From JBOFSQ01 sp051651625 (GTDB taxonomy: Bacteria; Planctomycetota; Planctomycetia; Pirellulales; Thermoguttaceae), in assembly GCA_051651625.1 (NCBI GenBank), contig JBOFSQ010000103.1, forward strand, positions 1 through 64,000: a DNA stretch of 64,000 nt, in the 5' to 3' direction. This document shows positions 9,350-17,646 of this stretch, in pieces. Numbering within the stretch: the stretch's first letter is position 1; every line of letters starts with the position of its first letter. A program made the translations under genes and the position numbers. Below the pieces are notes generated by a model. The model saw nothing but the letters and a program-made list of their open reading frames with translations, was not told the origin of the DNA and did not search any database.

Positions 9350-10795
9350 ATGTCCACCGATCTACCGTTCACAACTTCCATACTTTCACGCCGCGACTTG
9401 ATTGCATCGGCGGCGGCTTCTTGTTCGCTTGTTGGTTTGGGTTCGCTGCCAGCTCTTGCGCAGACGCGGCGCGGACACGACCTGCCGCCAGTTGCGATCA
9501 CGCGCGACAATCCGGCGATTGCGTACTCACGGCGTCGCTGCGAAGAGTGTGGCGACTGCCGTGCGGCGTGCCGCGATACGATGACCGTCTCTGAATACGC
9601 AACACCGGTGACGCCGTATCCGTGTATTCACTGCGGCCAGTGTATCCAAATCTGTCCTGAAGACGCCCTGCGCGAAGTCGATCACACAACTCGCGTGCAG
9701 CAGTTTTTGGCCGACAAATCAAAAGTCGTCGTCGCCGCGACGGCACCGGCTGTTCGTGTCGCAATCCGCGAGATGTTCGGCGGCAAAGCGGGCGACGACG
9801 CAACTGGCATTCTCGTCGCCGCGCTAAAATCGCTCGGCTTCAGTTATGTCCTCGACACAACTTTCGCCGCCGACGTAACGGTTATGGAAGAAGCCGCAGA
9901 ACTGCTCGAACACATCAAACGTCCGTGCGACCAGCGCACACCGCTCTGGACGAGTTGTTGTCCCGCGTGGGTTCGTTTTGCGGAGTTATACTTCCCGCAA
10001 GTCGTACCACAACTTGCGACAACGAAGAGTCCGCTCCTCATTCAAGGCGCGCTGATCAAAACGTACTTCGCGCAGAAACACTTCATCGATCCGAAGAATA
10101 TCGTTGTCGTCGCGATTGCGCCGTGTACGGCGAAGAAGGCGGAAATTGTGCGTCCGGGAGCGTCGGCGGCGAGTCGTTACTACAGCGACGCTTCGCTCCG
10201 CGATGTCGATGCGGTGCTTACGACGCGAGAGTTTGGCAGCTTGCTAAAGTCTCGGAGTGTGCCGCTTTCATCGCTTGAACCATCGGAGTTTGATACGCCG
10301 ATGGGGACGGGCAGCGGCGGCGGCACGATTTTCGGCGCGACCGGTGGCGTGACCGAAGCGGTGCTGCGAACAGCACACTGGCAAGCAACAGGGAACGATG
10401 CGCCGGAGACGTTTCTGCGGCTTACGAGTGTACGCGGAATGGACGCGGTGCGCGATGCAACAGTCACGCTCGGTTCAGACGAGGTGCGCGTCGCGGTCGT
10501 TCACGGTACGGGTAACGCGCGAAAACTCTTGGAACGCGGCGACGCATCGCGTTACGACTTGATTGAAGTGATGGCGTGTCGCGGTGGTTGCAGCGGTGGC
10601 GGCGGACAACCGCGTTCAAAGTGGAGTGAAGTGGCAACGTCGGCGCGTCTTGCGGGACTCTACGCCGCCGACACGGCAAGCGGTGTGCGCGTAAGCAGTG
10701 CGAATCCGCAAATCAAAACGCTCTACGACGACTTTCTCGACGGCAAACCGCTCAGCGAAACTTCGCGTAAACTCCTCCACACTCGCACAGAATAG
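9350..10795 (+). CDS. hydA: Tat-exported monomeric [FeFe]-hydrogenase
   Basis: 481 residues from ATG 9350 (GGAG a few bases upstream). The N-terminus is a twin-arginine signal (SRRDLIASAAA, then ALAQ). Two 4Fe-4S motifs follow (CEECGDCRAAC and CIHCGQCIQICP). The H-cluster motifs are TSCCPAW, APCTAKKAE and EVMACRGGCSGGGGQP. The first residue of the second motif is Ala where Met is usual. The C-terminus (LAGLYAAD to KLLHT) matches the region that is a separate small subunit in Desulfovibrio-type enzymes, so both subunits appear fused here. It should catalyse reversible H2 oxidation/proton reduction outside the cytoplasmic membrane. The maturases HydE, HydF and HydG are not in this window. Confidence 0.9.
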   Translation: MSTDLPFTTSILSRRDLIASAAASCSLVGLGSLPALAQTRRGHDLPPVAITRDNPAIAYSRRRCEECGDCRAACRDTMTVSEYATPVTPYPCIHCGQCIQICPEDALREVDHTTRVQQFLADKSKVVVAATAPAVRVAIREMFGGKAGDDATGILVAALKSLGFSYVLDTTFAADVTVMEEAAELLEHIKRPCDQRTPLWTSCCPAWVRFAELYFPQVVPQLATTKSPLLIQGALIKTYFAQKHFIDPKNIVVVAIAPCTAKKAEIVRPGASAASRYYSDASLRDVDAVLTTREFGSLLKSRSVPLSSLEPSEFDTPMGTGSGGGTIFGATGGVTEAVLRTAHWQATGNDAPETFLRLTSVRGMDAVRDATVTLGSDEVRVAVVHGTGNARKLLERGDASRYDLIEVMACRGGCSGGGGQPRSKWSEVATSARLAGLYAADTASGVRVSSANPQIKTLYDDFLDGKPLSETSRKLLHTRTE

Positions 10796-10803
10796 CCCAA
10801 GAC

Positions 10804-11451
10804 TCACGCAAATCCGACGACGATCTCAAGATAACTTGTGCGAACGGAGTCGGTGAGTCCAAACGATGCGGCGATTTTCAGCATCTGTTCGCGGGGTGCG
10901 TTGAGATCGTGCGACGTGTCATCTGTAGTTGTGACGACCGTTTCGATCTCGCAAAATAGCGACGCGCATTCGGGCGGGACAACCAGTTTTTTTTCGCCAT
11001 CAATCCAGAGCGACGACGGCAGAATCCGGTCGCGCGTAAGTGTCCAATCGCGTCCAGACTCGATCCAAGTGACAGACGAACGCTCCTTACAAATCTCCGC
11101 AGATGGCGTGAAACCGAGTGCTTGAAGGAGTTCACTCCAATCGTTGGAGTTGCCAGTGAGTGGCAAGTCGATTTCGCGCCGCGTCTTGGTAATGGCGTCG
11201 ATCTTCGGGCCTTTGTAGGTGATAAACTGTGCCAGCGGTTGAACGTCCGATGATTCAATACGCAGCCGCAGTCCTTCGTCGGTCTCGGCGAAGTTGCGTG
11301 ACGGGTGTTGAAAAAAGAGATCACGCTGCGTTGTGACGGTGTTCAAAACCAGTCTGCGCGACGCGAGCGACGCTTCGAGTGCCGCTTCATCGGTCAAGCG
11401 AAACTTCATCTCGACTTCGTAGCGCGATGGTGTGGGTGTTTTTATTTTCAC
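10804..11451 (-). CDS. CYTH-domain protein (class IV adenylate cyclase / thiamine-triphosphatase fold)
   Basis: 215 residues from GTG 11451. I chose this start because the CYTH signature ExExK (YEVEMKF) must be included, and further upstream the frame runs into a family A repeat, so the longer 389-residue reading is not real. Other tunnel-fold residues include RLRIES, ITYKGP and KTRREIDL. CYTH proteins bind triphosphates and act as tripolyphosphatases, thiamine-triphosphatases or adenylate cyclases; the specific reaction cannot be assigned. It converges on the hydrogenase gene with 8 bp between the stops. No SD is seen before the GTG. Confidence 0.82.
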   Translation of the reverse strand: MKIKTPTPSRYEVEMKFRLTDEAALEASLASRRLVLNTVTTQRDLFFQHPSRNFAETDEGLRLRIESSDVQPLAQFITYKGPKIDAITKTRREIDLPLTGNSNDWSELLQALGFTPSAEICKERSSVTWIESGRDWTLTRDRILPSSLWIDGEKKLVVPPECASLFCEIETVVTTTDDTSHDLNAPREQMLKIAASFGLTDSVRTSYLEIVVGFA

Positions 11452-11467
11452 GTTGTTGGTTGTTCGG

Positions 11468-11492
11468 GGCACTCGCTTACGCTTCGCGTTCT
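11468..11492. repeat. Family A repeat, inverted orientation
   Basis: One copy on the minus strand (reverse complement of CGAAGCGTAAGCGAGTGCC with GCG for ACG at the outer end). It lies between the CYTH gene and the AlgH-like gene, and its translation (KRKRVP) falsely extends the CYTH reading frame. Confidence 0.85.
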
Positions 11493-11509
11493 GATTAACG
11501 GTGTTGACT

Positions 11510-12082
11510 TCAATTACACGATGGGTCGGTTGTGAGTGGACGGTGAAGCATTGAGGACATGATCGCGTTTCCGGCGTTGTTGAGTGAGTGCTGCCAGAGT
11601 TTTGTTTCGTCGCCGAAGATCGTTTCGCGCGACGCTTCGAGGCAGAACCACGAACCTTCTTTGATCTCGTTGCGTAGTTGCCCTTCGCCCCAACCGGCGT
11701 GGCCGATGAAGAGATGAAACGCATCGGGCGGTTCGACGACGAGAGCGTCGAGATTGTCGCGGTCGAGCGATACGAACACGCCACGTCCGACTTCGCGTTC
11801 GCCGAGCGACGGCTCGGAGTGAACAGCGATAATCGGTCCGAAAACCGGTCCACCGAGCCGGATGAAGTGCTGCGCCGCAACGTCACGATGAAAGACATCA
11901 CGCCACATATCGCGGACAGTCTTCTCCGCCACACGATTGAGTACGACTCCGATCGCGCCGTCGTCGTCGCCATCGATCATCAAGACAACCGTCTGATGAA
12001 AGTTTGCATCGAGAAGCGAAGGCGACGCGACAAGTAATTGACCGCTGTAGTTCATTTGATTGAAAGTGGGTTCTGAAGACAC
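11510..12082 (-). CDS. YqgE/AlgH family protein (UPF0301)
   Basis: 190 residues from GTG 12082; ATG 12055 (MNYSGQLLVASP) matches the usual family start better and would give 181 residues. Neither has a clear SD. Family signatures are GQLLVASPSLLDANF, a DGDDDGAIGVVLNR segment and FIGHAGWGEGQL. The family is named after a proposed regulator of alginate genes in Pseudomonas, but its biochemical role is not established. It is a single gene here, flanked on both sides by repeat elements. Confidence 0.88.
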   Translation of the reverse strand: MSSEPTFNQMNYSGQLLVASPSLLDANFHQTVVLMIDGDDDGAIGVVLNRVAEKTVRDMWRDVFHRDVAAQHFIRLGGPVFGPIIAVHSEPSLGEREVGRGVFVSLDRDNLDALVVEPPDAFHLFIGHAGWGEGQLRNEIKEGSWFCLEASRETIFGDETKLWQHSLNNAGNAIMSSMLHRPLTTDPSCN

Positions 12083-12410
12083 ATCACAGGCACGCCGCCT
12101 ACGGTATCTGTCAATCCTTGTAATCGTTCACGCTTCGCATAACTGCATACTCCAATGACGGTTCTTTTTTCTCACACAAAGGCACGGAGGCACAAAGAAG
12201 AATTTTAACGCGGAAATCGCAGAAGGACGGAAAGGCGCGGAAGTTCAGCATTCCGCGTCTTCCGTTTTTCCGCGTGTTCCGTGTTCTCTCCTCTCCTCTT
12301 CTCTTCGTGCCTTTGTGTGAACAAAAAAGAACTGCTGGCAGACACAAAAAATCTGCGACAATCTGCGGCATCTGCGGATTCAAAATGAACGCTGTTTCGA
12401 TAACTTTGTA
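12083..12410. repeat. 328-bp intergenic gap with a family E inverted-repeat element (arms about 12160-12187 and 12303-12334)
   Basis: The gap between the AlgH-like gene and the aminotransferase holds an element whose left arm reads TCACACAAAGGCACGGAGG (12172-12190) and whose right arm contains CGTGCCTTTGTGTGA (12306-12320). The loop carries strings such as ttccgcgtcttccg and tctcctctcctctt. The same arms recur at 54392-54470. No ORF is supported here. Confidence 0.7.
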
Positions 12411-13274
12411 TTACGTTGTCTTCCGCGTCTCTTCGTGAAACAGGTTGAGGAGACGCCGGAAGATTGGGCCGGGTTTGCCGTCGCCGATTGGGCGCGAGTC
12501 GATGCGAACGACCGGAATTAACTCCGCGCCGCTCCCCGTCAAAAAAACTTCGTCGGCGGTGTAAACGTCGTGACGTGTCATTGACGTTTCCGAAAACGGT
12601 ATCGCTTCGCGCGCGGCGATTTCGATCACGACCCGTCGCGTGATCCCTTCGAGAATCCCTGCTGTCGCTGGCGGCGTGCGGAGGTGTCCGCGTTTGATGA
12701 TGAAGATGTTGTCGCCCGTACACTCCGCAACTTCGCCCTTCGCGTTGAGCATCAGTGCCTCGACGCAACCGGCTTGGTGCCCCTCGATCTTCGCCAAAAT
12801 GTTGTTGAGATAATTGAGCGACTTAACCTGCGGCGACAGCGATGCCGGACTCGTTCGCACCGTACTGGCCGTGATGATGTCGAGTCCGCGTTCGTAGAAC
12901 TCGTGCGGATAGAGTTTGAGATGATCGGTGATGATGATGACTTGCGGTTCACGACACAGGTGCGCATCGAGTCCGAGCGTACCGATTCCGCGCGTGACGA
13001 TGAGACGAATGTAACCATCAGTGATGCCGTTGACGCGAAGCGTTTCGTTAACCGCCGCTTCCATCTCGTCACGCGACATCGGAATCTCTATCGCAAGACT
13101 CTGCGCCGATTCCCAGAGCCGGTCGAGGTGATCACGGTGCCGAAAAACGCGCCCGCCGTAACTTCGCATCCCCTCAAAAATGCCGTCGCCAAAAAGAAAA
13201 CCGTGATCGAAAACGCTCACCTTCGCGTCGTCTTTGTCAACAATTTTGCCGCTGATGTAAACTTTGAGTGACAT
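12411..13274 (-). CDS. ilvE: Branched-chain amino acid aminotransferase (class IV PLP enzyme)
   Basis: 287 residues from ATG 13274, which is preceded by AGGA at a suitable distance; the frame is open upstream only because it reads through a repeat element. The class IV transaminase features are VFDHGFLFGDGIFEG, the PLP-lysine region KSLNYLNN, the EALMLNAKGEVAECTGDN segment and the LTGSGAELIPV end motif. It should interconvert Leu, Ile and Val with their 2-oxo acids. Its length fits the short bacterial/archaeal IlvE type. A D-amino-acid transaminase or PabC is possible, but the nearby 2-isopropylmalate synthase supports the branched-chain assignment. Confidence 0.87.
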   Translation of the reverse strand: MSLKVYISGKIVDKDDAKVSVFDHGFLFGDGIFEGMRSYGGRVFRHRDHLDRLWESAQSLAIEIPMSRDEMEAAVNETLRVNGITDGYIRLIVTRGIGTLGLDAHLCREPQVIIITDHLKLYPHEFYERGLDIITASTVRTSPASLSPQVKSLNYLNNILAKIEGHQAGCVEALMLNAKGEVAECTGDNIFIIKRGHLRTPPATAGILEGITRRVVIEIAAREAIPFSETSMTRHDVYTADEVFLTGSGAELIPVVRIDSRPIGDGKPGPIFRRLLNLFHEETRKTT

Positions 13275-13340
13275 TTTGTTATCCTGTTGTGGTGAGGCAT
13301 TCACGGATTGTTTTACTATTTGTCGTGAACGCAATGTGTG

Positions 13341-13575
13341 TTTGCCCCGACGGGGCATTAAGAACACGAAGCGTAAGCGAGTGCCCAATCGGAGCGGGAA
13401 GCGTTCACGAGTGCCAAGTAGCACTCGTGAACGTAACCAGTCACTCCGCCGGAGTACCGGTTACGTTCGCGGTTGTCATTGGCGTGTTATGATTCATGGC
13501 ACTCGCTTACGCTTCGTGTTCTTATTGTGTGCTCGGTTCGGTGGCACTATTAAAATACTGCCCCGTTGGGGCAAA
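13341..13575. repeat. Concentric palindromic element in the 13275-13636 gap (families D and A)
   Basis: Outer arms: TTTGCCCCGACGGGGCA (13341-13357) and its complement with one mismatch (13559-13575). Inside these lies a perfect 25-bp inverted pair of family A (13361-13385 and 13498-13522). Inside that is a 13-bp stem, CGTTCACGAGTGC at 13402-13414 with its complement at 13421-13433. A further CGTAACC/GGTTACG pair with ACTCCG/CGGAGT lies at about 13431-13466. The gap separates ilvE and leuA. No coding sequence is supported here. Confidence 0.85.
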
Positions 13576-13636
13576 TACGTCACGGTAATGCGGTCTGCAA
13601 TGAACAGTTACCATTTGTGGTTTGGTGTTGGCGTGT

Positions 13637-15157
13637 TCACGAAATTCTGTTGACGGCGTTAACAATCGCCATTGCTGTTGCTTCGAGCGTGTCGGTTGAG
13701 ACGCCTTGACCGCGGAAGTCGTCGTTGTCGCAGCGGATTAGGACGCTTGCCTCGCCTTGGGCGTCTTCGCCAGCGGTCACGCTTTGGAGCGTGTAGTTCA
13801 TCAGCGAAATTGGTGCGCCAACCGCTTGACGGATTGCGTGAACGAGCGCGTCAACGGGGCCGTCGCCGCTGTCACTCGAAGCGGTCATTTCGCTGTCGCC
13901 GCGCCGGAGCGTGACGCTCACCTGCGGCGGCTTGCCGGTTCGGAGACGCACTTCGTATGCCGAAAGCGTCCAGTCTTTCGCCGCTTCGTGGGCGTCGCCG
14001 CGCTGCGTGTGACGTAACTGCGCGATCAGCGCGGTGATGTCGCCATCGAAAACTTCTTTCTTGCGGTCGGCAAGTTTTTTGAACTCCGCGAAGAGCGTAT
14101 CGAGTTCTTCAGACGTGACTTCAAAACCGAGTGTCTTCACGCGGTCAGCAATCGCGGCGCGCCCGCTGTGTTTGCCGAGCACGAGATCGCTGCCAGTTAA
14201 TCCGACGTCTTCAGGACGCATTATTTCATACGTCGAACGCTCTTTGAGCATCCCGTCTTGGTGAATCCCCGACTCGTGCGCGAATGCGTTGCGACCGACA
14301 ATCGCTTTGTTACGCGGAATTTTCAACCCCGTTACCGCCGAAACCAAGCGACTCGTTTGAACAAGTTTTGTCGTGACGATTCGCGTCTCTGAACACAAAA
14401 CGTCGCTGCGAGTTTTGATCGCCATCACAATTTCTTCGAGCGCACCGTTTCCGGCACGTTCACCGAGTCCGTTGATCGTACACTCAATTTGTCCAGCACC
14501 AGCCGTTACTGCTGCGAGCGAGTTCGCCACTGCCATTCCGAGGTCGTTGTGACAGTGTACGCTCAAAATCGCGCGGTCGATATTCGGCACGTTTCGCATC
14601 AAGTAATCAATGTGCGCGAACATCTCCGGCGGCGTGCTGTAACCAACAGTATCAGGAATGTTAACCGTCGATGCACCCGCCGCGATGACCGCTTCGGTAA
14701 CGCGGGCCAAGAACTCCGGTTCGGTGCGACTCGCATCTTCGGCGGAGAACTCAACGTCGTCACACAAGTTCCTTGCACGCTGAACTCCCGCGACGGCGCG
14801 GGCGACAACTTCGTCTTCACTCATTCGCAACTTGTGTTTGCGGTGGATCGGACTTGTCGCCAAGAAGACGTGAATGCGTGGGCGTTCGGCGTGACGGAGT
14901 GCATCGTGAGCGGCGTCGATGTCTTTTTCGGTACAGCGTGCGAGTCCGCAAACGCTGCTGCCACGAACGACCTTCGCAACTTCACGCACCGACTCGAAGT
15001 CGCCGGGCGACGCTATCGGAAAACCGGCCTCGATAACGTCAACGCCCAAGTCGGCGAGTGCGTGCGCGACCTCAAGTTTCTCGGCCAAGTTCATACTCGC
15101 CCCCGGCGACTGCTCGCCGTCACGAAGCGTTGTGTCAAAGATTTTTATGTGTCTCAT
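13637..15157 (-). CDS. leuA: 2-isopropylmalate synthase
   Basis: 506 residues, the standard length of the bacterial LeuA type. Catalytic features are FDTTLRDGEQSPG at the N-terminus, the metal-binding HxH in SVHCHNDLGMAVANS, the ECTINGLGERAGN motif and the NAFAHESGIHQDG segment. The C-terminal ~120 residues form the leucine-binding regulatory domain (YTLQSVTAGEDAQGEASV). It condenses acetyl-CoA with 2-oxoisovalerate, the first committed step of leucine synthesis, and is normally inhibited by leucine. The Uma2 gene lies 18 bp upstream on the same strand, so both may share a transcript. Confidence 0.96.
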   Translation of the reverse strand: MRHIKIFDTTLRDGEQSPGASMNLAEKLEVAHALADLGVDVIEAGFPIASPGDFESVREVAKVVRGSSVCGLARCTEKDIDAAHDALRHAERPRIHVFLATSPIHRKHKLRMSEDEVVARAVAGVQRARNLCDDVEFSAEDASRTEPEFLARVTEAVIAAGASTVNIPDTVGYSTPPEMFAHIDYLMRNVPNIDRAILSVHCHNDLGMAVANSLAAVTAGAGQIECTINGLGERAGNGALEEIVMAIKTRSDVLCSETRIVTTKLVQTSRLVSAVTGLKIPRNKAIVGRNAFAHESGIHQDGMLKERSTYEIMRPEDVGLTGSDLVLGKHSGRAAIADRVKTLGFEVTSEELDTLFAEFKKLADRKKEVFDGDITALIAQLRHTQRGDAHEAAKDWTLSAYEVRLRTGKPPQVSVTLRRGDSEMTASSDSGDGPVDALVHAIRQAVGAPISLMNYTLQSVTAGEDAQGEASVLIRCDNDDFRGQGVSTDTLEATAMAIVNAVNRIS

Positions 15158-15175
15158 TTTGGGTGGTGGAGTTTT

Positions 15176-15781
15176 TCAGTTTGGCAGTTGTGGGAAAACT
15201 TCTTTCAAGTCGATCTCAAGTCCTTTGAGTACGTCGCTTGTCGTCACGCGGTCTGTTGCGGTGAACGTTTCGGGGCGTGCATATTTCTTCAGTTGCGGGA
15301 ACCATTTGTAGAGCGCGAACGTTCGCTCTATCGGATCGATAATCCAGTATTCGCGGACACCGTGACGTTCGTAGAGTTCCAGCTTGGTTGTCGTGTCTTT
15401 CTTCGCGTTCCACGGCGAGAGAATTTCTACAATCATATCTGGCGCACCGCGCACACCCTGATCGCGTGGGTCGAATTTGTCGGGATCGCAAACAACCAGC
15501 AAGTCGGGTTGAACGACTGTCGGAACGTCGGCATCTTTTTGCTCGTCAAAGTCTGGAAGCCTTACATCAAGCGGCGCGATTAGCACTTCGCACGGTTTGT
15601 CCAACAAAAATTGGTCTATTATCCGAAAAAACGCTATCAGCACTCTTTGGTGCGTATTCGACGGCGCGGGCGACATATTGTACGCAACGCCGTCGATGAG
15701 TTCCCAGCGTTCTCCATCGTCCCAACTCATGTAGTCGGCATACGAAAACTTTTCGAGCGTTTTTACGGCGAGACTGCTCAT
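15176..15781 (-). CDS. Uma2-family putative endonuclease (DUF820)
   Basis: 201 residues. The family signatures are YADYMSWDDGERWELIDG, QPDLLVVCD, PDMIVEILSPW and HGVREYWIIDP; the D..E.(L)S arrangement is the PD-(D/E)XK nuclease core. Uma2 proteins are abundant in Cyanobacteria and Planctomycetes; their substrates are unknown. The gene is upstream of leuA with an 18-bp gap, an association unlikely to be functional. Confidence 0.9.
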   Translation of the reverse strand: MSSLAVKTLEKFSYADYMSWDDGERWELIDGVAYNMSPAPSNTHQRVLIAFFRIIDQFLLDKPCEVLIAPLDVRLPDFDEQKDADVPTVVQPDLLVVCDPDKFDPRDQGVRGAPDMIVEILSPWNAKKDTTTKLELYERHGVREYWIIDPIERTFALYKWFPQLKKYARPETFTATDRVTTSDVLKGLEIDLKEVFPQLPN

Positions 15782-15806
15782 TGGTTTTGTCCCTTCACTT
15801 TGAAAA

Positions 15807-16628
15807 CTACTTCATCGCGCGGCGGCTGCGCCAAGCGTAGAACCGCGCCACGATCCCTTCGGTAATTCGATTGCGCAAGAAAAACAATACAACTCGATAA
15901 CGCAACGACGGAACACAAACCACGCGAAACCGTTTCGCCTCCACCGCCGCAAGCGACTCGCGCACAACCCGTTCGCACGAAAGCCACATCCACTTCGGAA
16001 TACCAGCGTGTTTGAAACCGTGCATCGTTGCGGAGTCGTGAAAACCGGTGTGCGTAAGTCCGGGACAGAGTGCTTGTACGCGAATGCCGTGCGGTTGTAC
16101 GTCACAGTCGAGCGAACGCGAAAACGACAACACGAACGCCTTCGTCGAGTTGTACATCACACATCCGGGACCGAAAAGCCACGATGCAACCGACGCAACA
16201 TTGATGATACGCCCGCGTCCGTGCGGACGCATAGCAAGCAGTGCCGCCTCGGAAAGCCGCATAAGTGCAATGCAGTGAACGCGAATCATCGCCTCTTGCG
16301 AGTCGATTTCAACATCGGGAAAAAACTCGCCGTGTCGCCCGAATCCGGCGTTGTTGACGAGAAGCTCAAAGTTGTTGAGCGCGGCGACTTCTCTTTCAAG
16401 TTCGCGGCACGCAGCGTCTTGCGACAAGTCGCACGGATAAACTCGTACCGCCGCACCGCGAAGCGTTCGCAGTTCGTGCGCAAGATCGTCGAGGAGCGAC
16501 TCGCGCCGCGCCGTCAGAAAGAGGTCGTACCCCTTCGCCGCAAGCTGCCGCGCGAACTCCGCACCCAAACCACTCGACGCCCCCGTCACCACCGCAACCG
16601 GACGACCATTTCCCAAATCATTACTCAT
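15807..16628 (-). CDS. Short-chain dehydrogenase/reductase
   Basis: 273 residues. N-terminal VTGASSGLGAEFARQL is the nucleotide-binding motif; NNAGFG, the Ser in INVASVAS and the catalytic YNSTKAFV follow. The C-terminus (RYRVVLFFLRNRITEG) is more hydrophobic and basic than in FabG, as in the DltE/YqjQ-like subfamily of SDRs with a membrane-associated tail. Substrate unknown. It ends 25 bp before Uma2 and starts 5 bp after the rubrerythrin stop, so rubrerythrin-SDR-Uma2-LeuA could be cotranscribed. Confidence 0.87.
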   Translation of the reverse strand: MSNDLGNGRPVAVVTGASSGLGAEFARQLAAKGYDLFLTARRESLLDDLAHELRTLRGAAVRVYPCDLSQDAACRELEREVAALNNFELLVNNAGFGRHGEFFPDVEIDSQEAMIRVHCIALMRLSEAALLAMRPHGRGRIINVASVASWLFGPGCVMYNSTKAFVLSFSRSLDCDVQPHGIRVQALCPGLTHTGFHDSATMHGFKHAGIPKWMWLSCERVVRESLAAVEAKRFRVVCVPSLRYRVVLFFLRNRITEGIVARFYAWRSRRAMK

Positions 16629-16633
16629 TCGGT

Positions 16634-17344
16634 CTACCAGTTCTCGGCGAGGATTTCAAACCACGCTTGCGTCGCTCTGCACACCGGACAAACACCCGGC
16701 GCACTCGGAGCCTTGCTGACAAAACCGCAGTTGCGGCAACGCCACGTCGCGCCTTCGCGGCTGAAGAGCGTCCCAGCGCGGAGGTGTTCGAGGAATGCGA
16801 GATAACGTCGTTCGTGCTGCTTTTCGGCGACCGCGACCGCGTTAAACGTCTTGGCGACATCGGCGAAACCTTCTTCCTTTGCAACCTTGGCAAACTCTGG
16901 ATAGATGATCTCCCACTCTTCACGTTCACCGCCCGCAGCGGCTTCGAGGTTTTTGTCTGTCGTCAGGATGACACCACCCGGATATGTCGCGGTGATTTCT
17001 ACGGGGCCGCCTTCGAGATACTGAAAAAACTGTTTCGCGTGTTCGTGTTCGTGCTGTGCCGTTTCGAGAAAGATCGCGGCGATGTGCTCGTAACCTTCCT
17101 GTTCAGCGACTTTGGAAAAGAATGTGTAACGGTTCCGTGCTTGCGACTCGCCAGCAAACGCCTTGAGAAGATTCTTTTCTGTCTTGGTTCCTTTGATCGA
17201 TGGCATTGTATTCTTCCTTTCAGATGTGGTGGTGTTTTGAGCGAACGCCATGTCCGCTCCGAAAAGTGCCGCCGATGCTGCGGCGGTGGTGAGCGTCGAG
17301 GCTTGCAAAAAGTCTCGACGTGTTGCAAAAACATTGTGTTCCAT
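16634..17344 (-). CDS. rbr: Rubrerythrin with Tat signal and a second internal start
   Basis: 236 residues from ATG 17344 (GGAG eight bases upstream). The first 36 residues form a twin-arginine signal (ATRRDFLQAST to DMAFAQ). The mature part begins MPSIKGTKTEKNLLKAF and has the diiron ferritin-like domain with the ligand motifs GESQARNRY, EHEHAKQF, and KQHERRY, then a rubredoxin-type Fe(Cys)4 domain (CRNCG and CPVCR). Rubrerythrins reduce hydrogen peroxide in anaerobes. ATG 17206 lies exactly at the conventional cytoplasmic start and has its own AAGGAAG, so both exported and cytoplasmic forms are possible. Confidence 0.92.
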   Translation of the reverse strand: MEHNVFATRRDFLQASTLTTAAASAALFGADMAFAQNTTTSERKNTMPSIKGTKTEKNLLKAFAGESQARNRYTFFSKVAEQEGYEHIAAIFLETAQHEHEHAKQFFQYLEGGPVEITATYPGGVILTTDKNLEAAAGGEREEWEIIYPEFAKVAKEEGFADVAKTFNAVAVAEKQHERRYLAFLEHLRAGTLFSREGATWRCRNCGFVSKAPSAPGVCPVCRATQAWFEILAENW

Positions 17345-17498
17345 TGACATCTCCGGTGGGTGAAACAAATAGTTGAAACCCTACGCACGACAATTCCGAT
17401 TATCGCCGATTTTTCGCACGCGACAAGGGCGAGGGCGCACACACCAGAAAACAATAGACTTGTTCGAACACATCAAATTGTGGCGATTTGGTAGTTCT

Positions 17499-17567
17499 GG
17501 TTCGGCATAGCCGAACCCTCCAGTTATCAACGCCGTAGGCGTTTGGAGGGTTCGGCTATGCCGAACC
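17499..17567. repeat. Inverted pair of family B repeats in the 17345-17646 gap
   Basis: The core GGTTCGGCTATGCCGAACC, itself a hairpin, occurs inverted at 17499-17522 and direct at 17544-17567. The loop reads aacgccgtaggcgtt, again palindromic. The sequence following the right copy (gtgcgggtgcaagtttcc) also follows the copy at 27112. The remainder of the gap shows only the queE promoter. Confidence 0.85.
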
Positions 17568-17609
17568 GATGTGCGGGTGCAAGTTTCCAAACGAGTCTAT
17601 CGAAATCGC

Positions 17610-17637
17610 TTGACGACAACAGCGTTGTCGATATACT
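17610..17637 (+). promoter_or_regulatory. Candidate leaderless sigma-70 promoter of queE with palindrome in the spacer
   Basis: TTGACG (17610-17615), 16-bp spacer, TATACT (17632-17637). The expected start of transcription, about seven bases further on, falls two or three bases before the queE ATG at 17647. The spacer contains CGACAAC-AGC-GTTGTCG (17614-17630), a 7-bp inverted repeat placed between the two hexamers where a repressor could bind. Confidence 0.5.
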
Positions 17638-17646
17638 CCCGCCACT

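Noticed and set aside
11452..11973. N-terminal extension of the CYTH protein
   Set aside because: It reads through a family A repeat and the antisense of the AlgH-like gene; the ExExK motif lies just after GTG 11451.
13275..13424. Upstream extension of the aminotransferase frame
   Set aside because: It runs into the concentric repeat and ATG 13274 has a proper SD.
14489..15583. 364-codon plus-strand frame over leuA and Uma2
   Set aside because: It spans two clearly real minus-strand genes and has no motif of its own.
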